Source: Rhopalosiphum padi | Taxonomy: Eukaryota > Arthropoda > Insecta > Hemiptera > Aphididae | NCBI RefSeq assembly: GCF_020882245.1 | Contig: NC_083597.1 | Span: forward strand, 55,034,152 to 55,098,151 | Length of the DNA stretch: 64,000 nt | Direction: 5' to 3' | The notes under the pieces: model-generated | The model's input: only the letters and a program-made list of their open reading frames with translations | What the model was told of the DNA's origin: nothing | Databases searched by the model: none | Position numbers and translations under genes: made by a program | Shown here: positions 1 to 12,100 of the stretch, piece by piece | How the letters are laid out: every line of letters begins with the position of its first letter | Position numbering within the stretch: the stretch's first letter is position 1

Positions 1-2955
1 TATATTATATTAATATAATCTTGTCGATAAATTAAAATGTAACAAATTCCGATTTATATAATATTTTAGAATATTGTTTTACGGGATTTACATTTTAGTC
101 AAATGTAATACGATTTTAAAGAGTTGATTATTTACTTGTGTATGCGTTATTTGTGTTTGTTTAAATATTAACGTAATAATTTAAATTATAAATTATGTTT
201 TTATGATTTAAGTTTATTTCTTAATTAAAAAAAAAAAAGTCTGAATTTATATTCTAAACATATTAGTACTAATTTATGAGATTACGCCACTATAGTACCT
301 TTTGAGGTCAATGTAAATGGTTGATTATTATACTTATTAGTAAGAGTACGTAATGATAAATTAAATATTGGAGGGTTTAGATGAAGTCGGAGTTTTAAGT
401 ATAGTCTATTTTAGAAAAATATTGATTAGTTTGGTGCATAGTATTAATTTTTAAATATTAATTTAAATAGTCATTAATTACGTACCAAGGGGTCAATGCT
501 ATAAGCAAAGAGTGATGGACTAGAATGCTTTGATGGTGTAAGTTTGGTATGGTTTGCGTACCTATAAATTTGAATGGCATATGTCCAAATGAGTTTCTGA
601 ATTGGTTGGATCCGAATATAAGATGAAACAAATGAAGATGGTTATTGAATATTTTGTTTTCGGACTCTTTTTAAACTCTTTTTACATCATTTTGACCATA
701 TTTGTAAGTTAAAGATTGAACTTGAGTAATGAATATAATATAACATTTATATATTCATTCTTATTACCATGATATGTTGTGTAGTTATATTTGATAGAAG
801 TGGCATTAAGATATAAAAAACTTATTAGTAACGGTAAGTAATGATTTTTCTGATTTTTTTTTCAAAATGTTGAGGAAGTTATCTCTAGGTTACAGTTTTC
901 TTCATAACAAGTATATTAATTTTGATTATTTTTTTTTTTTTGTCAAAAAATAATACGATTTCAAACTACATAATAGCCTAATATAAAGAGAAATTCTTAA
1001 ATAGTTTATCCGTCAACATAAGAACGAACCAACTGGAAAATGCTTTCGAGAATATTATATGTATAAGAGTGGCATGTGCGCGACTGAATTCCAGTTCAAT
1101 GGCGTCCAGTCACAAATTCGTGAAGTTCTTTTTTGGATCAAAGTCTTTTTAGTACTCGTGCGTGTTTTGGAGGGTATGCCAGAAACGAAATTCCACGAAT
1201 TTGCAAGTTTCCGTTTGATCGTTTTTAGAACGCTTTTAATGGAATAGTTTAGATGAGTTAAGGACCCACAATACCCTTGACTAATTCCTGTAGTTTTTAC
1301 TTTTACGTGTAAAGAGCCTGTCTAGTTTCCCCGTGGTACATTACAAATGTTTCTCTCCGTAGCGATTTAAAATTACTGCAAACAGTCAAAGAGCTTGTAA
1401 ACAATCATTATAAACGATTTCATTCAAATCATCAATCTACATCAACTCTCTTATTTAAAACATGTCTTCGCTTAAATTACCATAAAATGTGTACCGGTGG
1501 ACATCGATTACTACAAATTGATCCAGATATTTAGTATGGTAAAAACATTTGGTAAGCTACATATATTTCTGATGTCTTGTTATTGACAGTTTTCACTAAA
1601 TAATTATTAGTGCATTTTAATATATTTAAAAAAAATTTCCTCGGTGTATATCTTATCCAATCTTCTACAAGTATCATATATACTCGTAAATCGGACTCAA
1701 GGAAGTAACCCTCCCCCAATATAAATTATAGTTGCTTCACTAATTAATGATTATGTAAGTAATGAACTTCGAAAAATAGTTTTACTAATATACTTTTTTA
1801 AATTAATTTATATGCAGATGTAACTGTGAAAACATCAGTTACTAATACACAAAATATTTTAAATCAATTTTTTTAATTTATATAAATAATAAAAGTATTC
1901 TTATAAATTTATATCATATCGATTTTTAGTTTGTAATTTAATAAACGTTAGAAACTTTTTAAAAATTAATAATATTTATATTAATAATTACATTTTATTG
2001 TGCTTAGGATTTTGATCAAAATTGAGTATAATATAACAACAAAATAAAACTAATATAAGCAAGCAATATTAATTATAATGATTTGAAAATAACAACTTAC
2101 CTTTTAAAATATACTTATTATTATTTTTTTTTTTATCAGAAAATAATTAAATATTTAAATTAAACATTTTATTTTACACTATACATGTATAATGATAATG
2201 AGTTTTTTTAAATATAAAATATATTCAGCATAACGTTTACATCGTTAGGAAAATTGTATGTATATAATCAATTCTAATAATATAGAAAAAAACATGAAAT
2301 GTGATCAATAATTATTTATAACATTCGAAACTATCAGTTTATTATATCATTAAAAGGTAAAAATAACAATGCAATGAGGATAATGATAATAATTTAAGAT
2401 GACTATATTTTATTTAATCTTACACACATTATAGGATTACAGCAGTAAGTACAACTAATATATCGTCAACATATTTTTATTGTGATCACAACACCCATAT
2501 TTTTATATCTATAGCTATGGTACTAAATGTCTATATGGTAAGTTTCCGTTGATACTATTTTTTTATTGCATCGATAACCTTTTTTCAAGTGGTTAGGTAT
2601 CTACTTTTTCGTATCATAATATTCATATACAATTGAGTTATAGTAATCGATCCACAGATAAAAGAAAAATATTTTACATTATCGGCTGACTGGTGTGATG
2701 TCTATTGATTTTATATTACATATTAATGTATTCAATACTCGCGGTACAATAAATGGTATACAATACTACAATTTATAATTATTATTGCGATGAGACAATA
2801 TTATACATTTGAAAATATAACTGTTGGAAGTAAAAAAAATAATAAACGAAATGTGTGGTACACTTCAGTGAAATAATATTACATAAAACTAGCTCAGTGA
2901 AATTTGACTTTTATATCACCGAAAACAGCTGGATATCGCATAAATGTACAAGTTC
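1..2955. other. AT-rich non-coding DNA, nothing recognised
   Basis: This stretch is AT-rich with poly-A and poly-T runs. The open frames in it, at most about 62 codons, have no recognisable domains. A small inverted repeat, AAATTCGTG near 1113 against CACGAATTT near 1194, lies in a slightly richer patch at about 1040-1250. No gene, RNA gene or complete mobile element is visible. Confidence 0.6.
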
Positions 2956-2959
2956 GGAG

Positions 2960-3800
2960 CATTTCGGGCCACGCGGGATCTACGGCGAAAACAAATAACA
3001 AGAAAAAATGGTAAATTTATTAAATTAATACCTGTCGTAACTTTCAAAGGTATTCACAAAATATTTCACGTCTCCCGAAACAGTGGAGCGGCGTTTTGTA
3101 TACATACATGACGTATGCAAATCCCGTCGTACAATCGGGGATTACCTAAACGTCTGTAGCGGTCTTAAACTCCGCGCGATTAACGTAACTCGTGACTCGC
3201 GTTCTGTTTGCGGGATGGCGAGAATGACGAGTTTCGGATGTTTTCCGAACAAAGTTCGAGCATTTACCTACGCGCCTTTTCTCATACGTCTTCACGTCGT
3301 CCGACCGCTGTCGTGCCGAACATTCGGTCGGGTTAGGTCGTAGGTACACGCATTAGTTACGCCGATACCGCTGCACGACGACGAGTTTTTCTCGTTTGCG
3401 GATTTTCAGCGGTACTTTTTGTTTTGTTTTGTTGTTCCGTTCGTCGTTGAAAAATCGTCATCCGATGACAAGCGAGCGGAGCGGGGTCGTATAGTAGTAT
3501 TATAGCTGGCGTGTGATGGCGTGTTCTATGAAAGGTCCCCCACACTTACTCTACGCGAGTGCGTGTGTGGGTGTGTGCGAGAGAGACAAACACGAACGTA
3601 TACGGGACAACCTCCGTCTAGCGCACTCACCCCTACGCACTCGAAATGCATCACATGGTTATTTGGTTCTTCATCGCTGCTAACGAGCATTTGCCGGCAG
3701 GCATCATCAAATTAAACGCAGCACGTCGGAAACAGTTAAATCCTTCGCGTATAAACATACTCCACGCGCACGCGCGCGCGAGAGGGTGAAAATAGAGGCA
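2960..3800. promoter_or_regulatory. CpG-rich block A, candidate promoter or 5' exon
   Basis: CpG dinucleotides are dense here, for example the cgggccacgcgggatctacg run at about 2966 and the region 3080-3600, against a background nearly free of CpG. Overlapping open frames of 60-86 codons occur on both strands, but none resembles a known family and most lack an ATG with good context. In insect genomes such blocks often mark promoters or 5' untranslated exons in unmethylated DNA. That role is an inference; no TATA box or initiator could be fixed. It ends in a GC/CA-rich run at about 3755-3785. Confidence 0.3.
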
Positions 3801-3814
3801 TGCATTACTGTATT

Positions 3815-3975
3815 AGTAGGTATTAGTATTAAGTAGGAATAATAGTACTAATTATAATTAGAAGTATAGTAGTAGAAGTAGCACCTAATAGTAGTAAAAG
3901 TAGTACCTAATAGTAGTAGTAGGTAGTAGAAGTAGTAGTAGTAGTAGTAATTGTAGAGGAGTATAGTAGTATTAT
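3815..3975. repeat. Degenerate TAG/GTA trinucleotide microsatellite
   Basis: The stretch consists of imperfect TAG (TAGTAG, AGTAGAAGTAG) units, with a clean run of six or more units at about 3931-3949. Read on the minus strand it gives a tyrosine-rich open frame, which is an artefact of the repeat and not a gene. Confidence 0.8.
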
Positions 3976-4019
3976 AATAGGTGACATTCGACACCTGATA
4001 CCACACGCACCGTTGAGTA

Positions 4020-4962
4020 GGTAATATTTTAGACTTCACCGTTAGAGTAAATTAATTATTACCGTCATCATCGCTGCCACTGCGATTTCTCCAGATTTTC
4101 CACCCGAAATAGAACCGTCTCCGAGGACTCCGGTAGTTTAAAATATATTATCCCTACATATATATATATATTTATATAACATACCGCGTGCACCGACCAC
4201 GTGTAGTTTCATTATTATAATAATACCCTTACCATTATAACGTCCCATCATAGTATAATAACATGTGCATTCAAGTAAAAACTTAATTATTTTTAAGTGG
4301 AATGAAATGAGATTGAATCTCTTAGACTTACGTATAATAATGTTTTTTTCTTCGTAATCGTATTTTTCTTCTTAATTTATTTTTTTAATTTTAATATAGA
4401 TAGGTATTTCCCCCTCAAACATAATATTTTCAGTATGTTCTTTTTTTTAAATTTTGAGCAGAGTGATGAATATATTGATTTTCCAATAGTGTGTGTGCTT
4501 TTTTATTTTTGCGTCTGAAAATACTTTTTCTGCTAGAAAAAAAAATGGTCTGATCATAAACTTTGATTTAGGTTTGTGATAGAAAATTGGATCTAGTATT
4601 CGAGTTGATACTTTTGGCAAGGTCTAAATTGTAAATATTCAGTATTTTTTTAAAATAATCAACTTTACTTATAATATAATATTATTGTCATTACTCATTA
4701 TTATTAAAATTAAAAATGGTATACGAGTATAATCTGTAAAAAAGTTAATTTTTCTAAAAAAACAACAATTTTTTCATTTTAAATTTTTCTTATAAGTTAT
4801 TTTATTTTATTCATACGATTTATGATATTTGCTAGATATTATATTGTGAATGATAACATTATTATTTATAAAAGTTCTAATTATTTTGCATTTTATATCA
4901 CCCGAGTTCTGTGTAATGTGTCCATTTTAAATAAGTTGTTTTTGCAATTAGTTATTTACTTA
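4020..4962. other. AT-rich flank of the mariner insertion
   Basis: The DNA is AT-rich with a short TA run at about 4158-4172. No coding or RNA feature is seen. It ends in the TA dinucleotide used as the mariner target site. Confidence 0.5.
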
Positions 4963-4964
4963 TA

Positions 4965-4990
4965 CGAGGTGTGATCAAAAAATACCCGGA
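4965..4990 (+). repeat. Mariner terminal inverted repeat (3' side of transposase)
   Basis: These 26 bases are the exact reverse complement of 6262-6287. Beyond them the two ends diverge (tttttc against ctgtgt, read inward), so the repeat is exactly 26 bp. Confidence 0.95.
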
Positions 4991-5020
4991 TTTTTCAAAT
5001 AAAACTTTATTAAGACAATA

Positions 5021-6091
5021 TTATTCTAAATACACATTATCACCTTCAAAATAATCTCCCTGGGAAGCAATACACCGCTGCCATCTTCTTTTCCACTTCT
5101 GAAAACATTCCTGGTAGGCACTAATTGGAATGTCCTTAAGATCGATTTCCGTATTTTGTTTAATGTCATCAATTGTTTGAAAACGACGTCCTTTGAGCGT
5201 TGATTTTAATTTTGGAAACAAAAAAAAGTCGCACGGAGCCAGGTCGGGTGAGTATGGTGGTTGTGGAACTACTGGAGTCTGATTTTTTGCTAAGAACTGA
5301 CGAATGAGTAATGAGCTGTGAGCCGGAGCGTTATCGTGATGCAACATCCAAGAACCACTTTTCCAACTGTCTGGCCTTTTTTTCCTAACATTTTCTCGTA
5401 ATCTTTTCATGACTTCTAAATAATAATGCTGATTTACTGTTTGTCCTTGAGGTACCCATTCACGATGAACTATACCACGAAAATCAAAAAATGTGATTAA
5501 CATCGCTTTCACGTTTGATCTCACTTGCCTTGCTTTTTTTGGTCTAGGAGAATTTGCTGACTTCCACTGTGAAGATTGACGCTTGGTTTCAACATCATAC
5601 CCGTAAATCCAAGTTTCATCACCTGTTATAATATTTTTTAAAAAGTCTTGGTCACTTTCTGTTCTTTCAAAAAGTTCTTGAGCGATGGTCTTTCGGTTTT
5701 GTTTTTGTTCATCGGTTAAGAGGCGAGGAACAAATTTGGCTGCGATTCGGCTCATGCCCAATTCTTTTGTTAATATTTCTTGGCACGAACCATAAGATAT
5801 TCCGACGTCTTCTGCTACTTCTCTGATATTTAATCGACGATTATTTCGAATAATTTCACGAACACGAGCAACAGTTTCATTTGTTTTACTGGTCGATGGT
5901 CTACCAGGTCGTTCGTTATCCTTGACGGATGTTCTACCTTCCTTAAATCGTTTAAACCACTCAAAACATGTTGTCCGAGACAGAACATCATCTCCAAAAG
6001 CTTGCTGCAAAAGTTTAAAAGTTTCACTCGAACTTTTTCCTAATTTAAAACAAAATTTTACGCACACACGTTGTTCTTCTATTCCTTCCAT
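5021..6091 (-). CDS. Mariner transposase, full length and intact (DD34D)
   Basis: The enzyme would cut and rejoin mariner ends in the nucleus by a cut-and-paste mechanism. The frame is 356 codons from the ATG at 6091-6089 to TAA at 5023-5021, within the family's usual 340-360. It stays open five codons upstream to a GTG at 6106, but the ATG followed by EGIEEQR is the natural mariner start. Residues about 10-50 form the first helix-turn-helix. A GRPSTS linker follows at about 63-68, and a second helix-turn-helix at about 78-107. KFVPRLLTDEQ at about 119-129 is a variant of the WVPHEL linker. The catalytic triad is complete: D158 in TGDETW, D253 in HHDNAPAH and D288 in YSPDLAPCDFFLF, with exactly 34 residues between the last two. 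There is no stop or frameshift. An AATAAA lies on the coding strand at 5011-5006, inside the element. Base composition is clearly less AT-rich than the flanks, as expected of a foreign insertion. Confidence 0.96.
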   Translation of the reverse strand: MEGIEEQRVCVKFCFKLGKSSSETFKLLQQAFGDDVLSRTTCFEWFKRFKEGRTSVKDNERPGRPSTSKTNETVARVREIIRNNRRLNIREVAEDVGISYGSCQEILTKELGMSRIAAKFVPRLLTDEQKQNRKTIAQELFERTESDQDFLKNIITGDETWIYGYDVETKRQSSQWKSANSPRPKKARQVRSNVKAMLITFFDFRGIVHREWVPQGQTVNQHYYLEVMKRLRENVRKKRPDSWKSGSWMLHHDNAPAHSSLLIRQFLAKNQTPVVPQPPYSPDLAPCDFFLFPKLKSTLKGRRFQTIDDIKQNTEIDLKDIPISAYQECFQKWKRRWQRCIASQGDYFEGDNVYLE

Positions 6092-6261
6092 TACGAAATT
6101 CGCCACACGACTGAAGCATGTTTTTGTATAAATAACATAAAATAAAAATAAATATTGTTATCGATTTCAAACCAACGTTCAAATTATCGTTAGAAGTTAC
6201 TTTATCGAATGACATTATCGGAATTTCGTCATCTTAATTGATATAAATATTATTAACACAG

Positions 6262-6287
6262 TCCGGGTATTTTTTGATCACACCTCG
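6262..6287 (-). repeat. Mariner terminal inverted repeat (5' side of transposase)
   Basis: This is a perfect 26-bp match to the reverse complement of 4965-4990. About 170 bases separate it from the transposase ATG; that interval would hold the promoter and leader. Confidence 0.95.
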
Positions 6288-6619
6288 TATCATTATAACT
6301 TAATAATTGTATTAGTAGATTCAGATATTTAAAATAATTGACTGATTTAAACTTTTCCGTTTAATTATTTTAAATCTCATTGAAATCAAATAATAGACTA
6401 CAATCTCTAACAATTATTATTATCATATTATTATATTTTCTATGATTTTTATTTATTAAATCTGATAACAGATCATTATATCGCGCAAGCTCTAAGTGTC
6501 TTGGGATATAACCCGATATTGTAAAGGAGGCCATATTTTTTACTTAGGTGTTTCGTATGATTACGAGTTTATGTTATAAAAACATGTTGTTTTTAATTTA
6601 AACATGTATGTTATATTTT

Positions 6620-7114
6620 AGAAGATTTGAATCTTATTAATATTTGAATTTTTCCACAATTTTGTAGTCTTTATGTTTATATTGGTTTTAGTAGGGTTTT
6701 GTACACATTAAAATGTTTGATCCCTGTGGAGGTGTATTTATTATTGTATAGTAGAGTTTTGAGCGTGCGTAGGTGATTATTTAGAGCGCTAGTCGGTATT
6801 TTAGTTCTCATATGGTGGACCCAAGTTAGTCTTTGATCAACTGTTAGACTAAAATATTTAGCAGTGGGCGAGTAAGGAATGAGGATATCATATAGAAACA
6901 CATTGGGACTTATGACAAGAGTAAAGATATACGTCTAACAAATCTAATATGAACAGATTTATATTATTTGGGTTAACTTTAAAACGCCATTTGTTTGTAA
7001 ACCAATAATCCGTACACCCGTGGTGATTTTGCAGATATGTCGAGGCTGCGGGGAGAGAATCATTGTTACTGGAGATTATCGCTTTTTCATCGGCGTAATC
7101 AACTACTGGTGTAT
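6620..7114 (-). pseudogene. Jockey-type LINE reverse transcriptase remnant
   Basis: On the minus strand the DNA translates in pieces to the C-terminal part of a jockey-clade non-LTR retrotransposon reverse transcriptase. At 7103-7086 the active-site block reads VDYADE, where the family has YADD, so the second catalytic aspartate is lost. Then come a patch reading YWFTNKWRFKVN and, in the best frame at 6901-6677, SPTAKYFSLTVDQRLTWVHH followed by LNNHLRTLKTLLYNNK and YKTLLKPI. The family continues KPIWTYGLQLWG; here it reads KPI-stop-T-stop-RLQNCG. Frameshifts separate the active-site block from the 6901 frame. No 5' part, endonuclease domain or poly-A end was recognised, so this is a truncated, long-dead copy. 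The protein match is from knowledge of the family, not a search. Confidence 0.8.
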
Positions 7115-7399
7115 TTTAACAGTGGTTGGTTGAGCAGAAATAAAACTGTTATACATAAAAGGGGATACAATTCCGCTTTGACGAACACCGACGTGTGCAT
7201 ATAGCTGCTATGTCGGTGTGTGCAGTTCCACATAGAATTTTAAAGTGAGCCGTATACGAAAAAAAAAGAAGAAATTCAAATGGACTGGTAGAAATAACTA
7301 AACGTACGACGGAACGGTAATTATTTGAATATGTTAAGCTAACAAATTGAATTCCGTTTTTATTAGTTTTAGCCACGAAATTGTGAAACCCAAACAATA

Positions 7400-9130
7400 A
7401 CGTTATAAACGGTGTTATGGGTCGTCGACAGGCAGCTCGTTTGAACTACACACATATTGTATTATAGCAGTCCGAAATAATAATATGCGCTATATATATA
7501 TATATATATATACATTATTTCATGGACATTTATCGTTTCATTCCGTCTATCCCTATGTAAATTGAACAGCTGAACGCATATAGGTCTATATAGATAGGTA
7601 CGCGTGTGCGTGTGTGTATACATATTGTAATATATGTATATGCGTACAATATGTGTGTACACTGTGGACTGTATTAATAATTTGTTTGCCTTATACACTA
7701 TACAATACGAGATAGCTAGGTATACAGTCTTTTCTTCTTTTATTTTCCCGAAAACTCGAGCCCTTGTTCTTATATTATAGTACACCGTGTCGTCGGTTCG
7801 AGCATAACATTCAACTTGTACACGCCTAACGCGTTACCGACATTTCGTTATCTATACATTAAATATTATACGAAATATACGACGCGCCACTTCTTTACAT
7901 ACGCACACAACGTGTGGCCGTACCTTCTTCGAAAAACACAATAGTATTCTACCTGCGTGGTAGTGATAGGTATCGTGCGTTGGTTACCGCTGTTTGACGG
8001 TGTGCTAGTCGTCGGTATACTTTATAGTCTTATGGGCATCTACACGTCATTATGGTGAATATTAATTAATACATCAACCCATTGTGATGTACTGTTTATA
8101 TATTTGTATATTATACGTATATATAGACCAAGGTTGTATTGCGAACGCATTAGTGTTTCTAGACCGTTGGACATGAGCGAAAACCCTCGGCGAAGGTGGG
8201 GGAGTGTGGAAAACGGCAGTCGGTCGAGAGTGCGTTATGAAAAATGTTAGTGTATACGGAAATGATCAATGCCTTTGAAAGTAATAGGAAGACATTTTTT
8301 TTTTTTTTGTTTAAAGGAAAGAGGGAACCCTTTTGAAAAAGTTGTGTGGATTAAATCCAGTCGAATGCAAAAGACGTCCGTCGTGCACACATAAATTGTA
8401 CGGGGGGGTCCCCTCTGCTGCAGTTCCTGCAGTGTAATACATCCCACTCCTGCGGTACGTTTGTAATGCGCACTTATTTAATCCCCAGTCCGACCACTCA
8501 GAAGTCATTGATTCGGATTTTCGACAAGCTGTATTATGGAGTAGGTAAGCGTACTGAGACTGGCGTGCGTGTTTGCATACAACTCAGGACTTGCCGCTAT
8601 TTATTGTGTCGAGACCGTGCGTATTATAATACCACCATACACCGCATTCGCCGTGTACGCCGTGACTCGCGCAAACCACACACAGGAAAAAAATGGGGGA
8701 AAAAGAAGGGATACACGAATAAAGGACCAGCAGGACGTCGACCTCGGTCATTTTTACCCCTTCCAATCGCGTAGCTGTCCCACGACCAAACGTTGAGCTG
8801 TGCAGCAGAGTGTTAATTTGCCTTCGTTAATTTATTGTCGAATACTATACACATAATATATACCTACGTACTCATGCGCTGTGCAGGGTTGAGAATACGA
8901 CGTGAGTACTTATTTTTATGATGGACACGACGTATTATTATCTGTCACGATTCACGATGTAGGACGCGATCCTGCAGTTTATCCACGCATAATAATGTGT
9001 AGATTTTGTTAGCGCTCGTTATAAGGCTATAATAGTGAGGGCTTGTTATTCTGAGATATCGAGAGAAAGCCGTGTCTTGAGATTTGACGAGTGGGTGACA
9101 TACAGCATGCGAACAAAGATAAAAGTAGAG
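7400..9130. promoter_or_regulatory. CpG-rich block B, candidate regulatory or 5' exon DNA
   Basis: CpG frequency rises at about 7530-7620, 7730-8070 and 8140-8800. The block contains a TG-rich run near 7600 and the (TA)11 microsatellite. Open frames of 65-107 codons on both strands overlap each other and show no known domain, so none is called as a gene. The nature of the block is an inference from composition. Confidence 0.27.
7491..7512. repeat. (TA)11 microsatellite
   Basis: Twenty-two bases of uninterrupted TA. Confidence 0.95.
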
Positions 9131-12100
9131 CGAAAGCTTAAAAATTTGAATTTCACAAATTTGTACGAAATATAATTATATTACAATATAATAATGTATA
9201 CTGCACAGTACACAAGTTTAAAAAATTACACTGATTTACAATATTATGTATACCTAGCTAACATTGTTTTTTATCTTGAATTATACTAAAATAGTTAAAA
9301 CATTTTGAATTTTACGATATGTTTAAGATGAAAACATTTCCAATAAAAATAATACGCCTATACTTTCATTTCAAACTATAAATAATAACAACATGTAACA
9401 GTGGTAATGCAATTTATTTTTCCTATTTATTTATTTAGTACTCAGGTAGTTTGTACATAAAAAAAAGATTAAATTACATTTAAAATGTAATTAACTAGAC
9501 TTTATGTACAGTTGTTGGGAAAATGTGAAAATGATTATCCAGTTAGTTTACATAGGTTATCTTATATGTGCATAGATTACAGAGTGCTTTTGTAACACCT
9601 CTATATAAGCGTTATAAGCACATTGTGTCATATTATTATAATGCATTACACTTCACATAATATTGTGTATTAAATGTTTTGTTCACTTAGAAATAATATT
9701 TCAATGTAGTCAACTTAGAAGTGGATCTTTAGCTATAGGTATCACATTATAGTCATTACTTTTTATTCGTTCTATCTTTTGTTAGTATTGGACATAATAT
9801 ATTTAACAATATATTATTGTATGTAGGTACCCGCATTATGTAGTATGTTCTGCTACTCTTATCGATAAAACTAATTGATATATGTCCAATGCAATTTTTT
9901 AAAATTATAATTTAAAAATCTACGAACACTACGCACGGATCACAGCCGATGTATTGATTAAAACATTTCATCGTTCTTCATGATATAATACGACGATACG
10001 ATCAAATAGTTGTTTATTGCTTAAGCTGAGCTATATTTTATATCAAAATAAATTAAAACTTGTGTAACGTCATCATGATCATTTAAATTGAGATGTAAAA
10101 GTACTATACTATTTATGCCTTATAATTCAAGATGATAGAGATTGGTATTTGGTTTCATAACACTATAGCATGAAAAGTTATGTATTATTGTATAATAATA
10201 TAAACGTTAATAATTAAAACTTATTATTGGTACCTATAATGGCCATTTTTAATTAATATAAGTGATTTATAAATCTTATACTTGAGAAAAGATTTTATTC
10301 ATTGGTTTTTATTTATATATTATTATTTCAGTGGTATTTAATACGATATTTCTTATTTATCGTGCATTTAATTATGTAAGTATTTTACTCAGAATGCCAA
10401 TGTGATAGGGTAAATAATAATAATAATAATTATTATTATTACTATTATTTTATAATATATAATGGTAAATATAAATAATATGTACAAAGTAAACAAATGT
10501 TAAAGACTTTTATCCGAAGACGATTTAAAAGAAAAATAGGCAAGAATACATACTTCAAAGATCTGAGATTTGCTCAATAAAATGAAACAGGAGCTAAGAA
10601 TACAACTACAAACATTACCAAAATATAAAGAAAGTATAAAACTTTAATATTTAAACTTTTTTTTATTAACATATTGAATATATTTTTAATAGTGTAGCAA
10701 ACATAAGCTTATTTTATCAAAATAATAATTTAACATAATTGCATGCTGCATTGGGACATAATAATATTAAGTACTATTTACTATGCTATTAAAATACATA
10801 TACTATAGCTATATATAGCGCTGTTTAGATTTTTAATGTTTTTTTAGTATAAATGATATAATATATATATATTTAATAAATTGTATTCAGTACCTTTATA
10901 GCATTGTATTTTTTTTTATAGTAAAAAAACCAAGATGTATAAAAAAATGAAAGAAAAATGAAACCAGGACTTATAATTTACAAACTTAATTTATGTCATT
11001 TGTAATTATGACTGTAAAAAAAGTACATACCAAATCCATTTCTTTCCGTGATCAAAAATATAAAGTAGAAAGTAGAACATATCTTCAGTCTTTTTTCATT
11101 TGGTTTTAGATTCAATTCTGAAATATAAAATGTATTAATGTATACAAAAATAATAAAAATGAATCGTTTTATAATAAACCCAAGAGATTAACCAAAAATA
11201 TTGTATCATTAATTTAAAATTATTATATCTTATCTTATTTTAATACGAATTAGTGGGCCATATAGTCATAATAAGGCATAAAATAAATATTTATTAATGA
11301 AATTACAATAAATAGAGGGTAAATAATTGGCATACAGCAAGTGTTGGAAAACAATTAGTTACGGAAATGAATGTCTTTGGTGAGTGGTTTTCACCAAGAA
11401 CACCAGAATTATACCACTAATTTAATCGATTTATTATACTAGAAATTTAAAATACAATTTTTCAAACACATCAAGTTTTATGGCAATTTGTAACTGACTT
11501 ATGCATGGTTCATGCGTGGTTTATGTCAGTTGTATTGCGTATCCAGTGGTACACGACTAAAAGTCAATATACTACAGAATAGATTAAATCAGAATGAAAA
11601 CTTAGTCCGCAAAATTGAGAGTGCTTATCACTGAATCTACTCTGTGATAATATGTTTTATTTTGTAAACAAATGGAAAAATGTAATAGTTATAGTTACAA
11701 CCCTTAGAATCAACTCCCTCTCGAACTAACTAGCGGCGCCGAACTCATATGTGATATGTCATGTGAAGCTGATTAGGTCCATTAACTGGAACTAACCATC
11801 TTTAATGTTTGTTGGTTTAGCATCATTGAATGACGAAAGATATATTTTATTAACTTGTGATTTTTATGGTTATTTAAATGTTTTTTTTATTGAATTTTAG
11901 GTCAACACCGCAGAACTGATAAGCCTTTTAAATATGACCGACCATATTTTTGGGTGGCCGTAAAAGCCGTGTATTTCCATTCTTATTTAACCTATTCTAT
12001 GTCAATATACTATCGTAAGGTTTTGTCATGATGTCCAGCAGAGGAACTCGTTTGACATTTAGGTTAGAAAAAATTATTTTAATATTGCCTCTTCATTTTG

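Larger units (their letters stand above)
4965..6287 (-). mobile_element. Complete mariner (DD34D) transposon, 1,323 bp
   Basis: The element is bounded by perfect 26-bp terminal inverted repeats at 4965-4990 and 6262-6287. Read inward, both begin cgaggtgtgatcaaaaaata and continue cccgga. A TA dinucleotide lies on each side (4963-4964 and 6288-6289), the standard target duplication of Tc1/mariner elements. It encodes one intact transposase on the minus strand and leaves little other room, the usual mariner layout and size of about 1.3 kb. Identical repeats plus an unbroken frame point to a recent insertion that could still be mobile. The subfamily is not certain; the protein reads closest to the vertumnana/mellifera side of the mariners, from memory only. 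Confidence 0.97.

Noticed and set aside
3848..4039. Minus-strand frame rich in tyrosine
   Set aside because: It is the translation of the TAG-type microsatellite.
11917..11927. gaactgataag, an 11-base match to the 3' part of miR-184
   Set aside because: The seed half does not match (caccgca in place of ggacgga) and no hairpin partner is visible.
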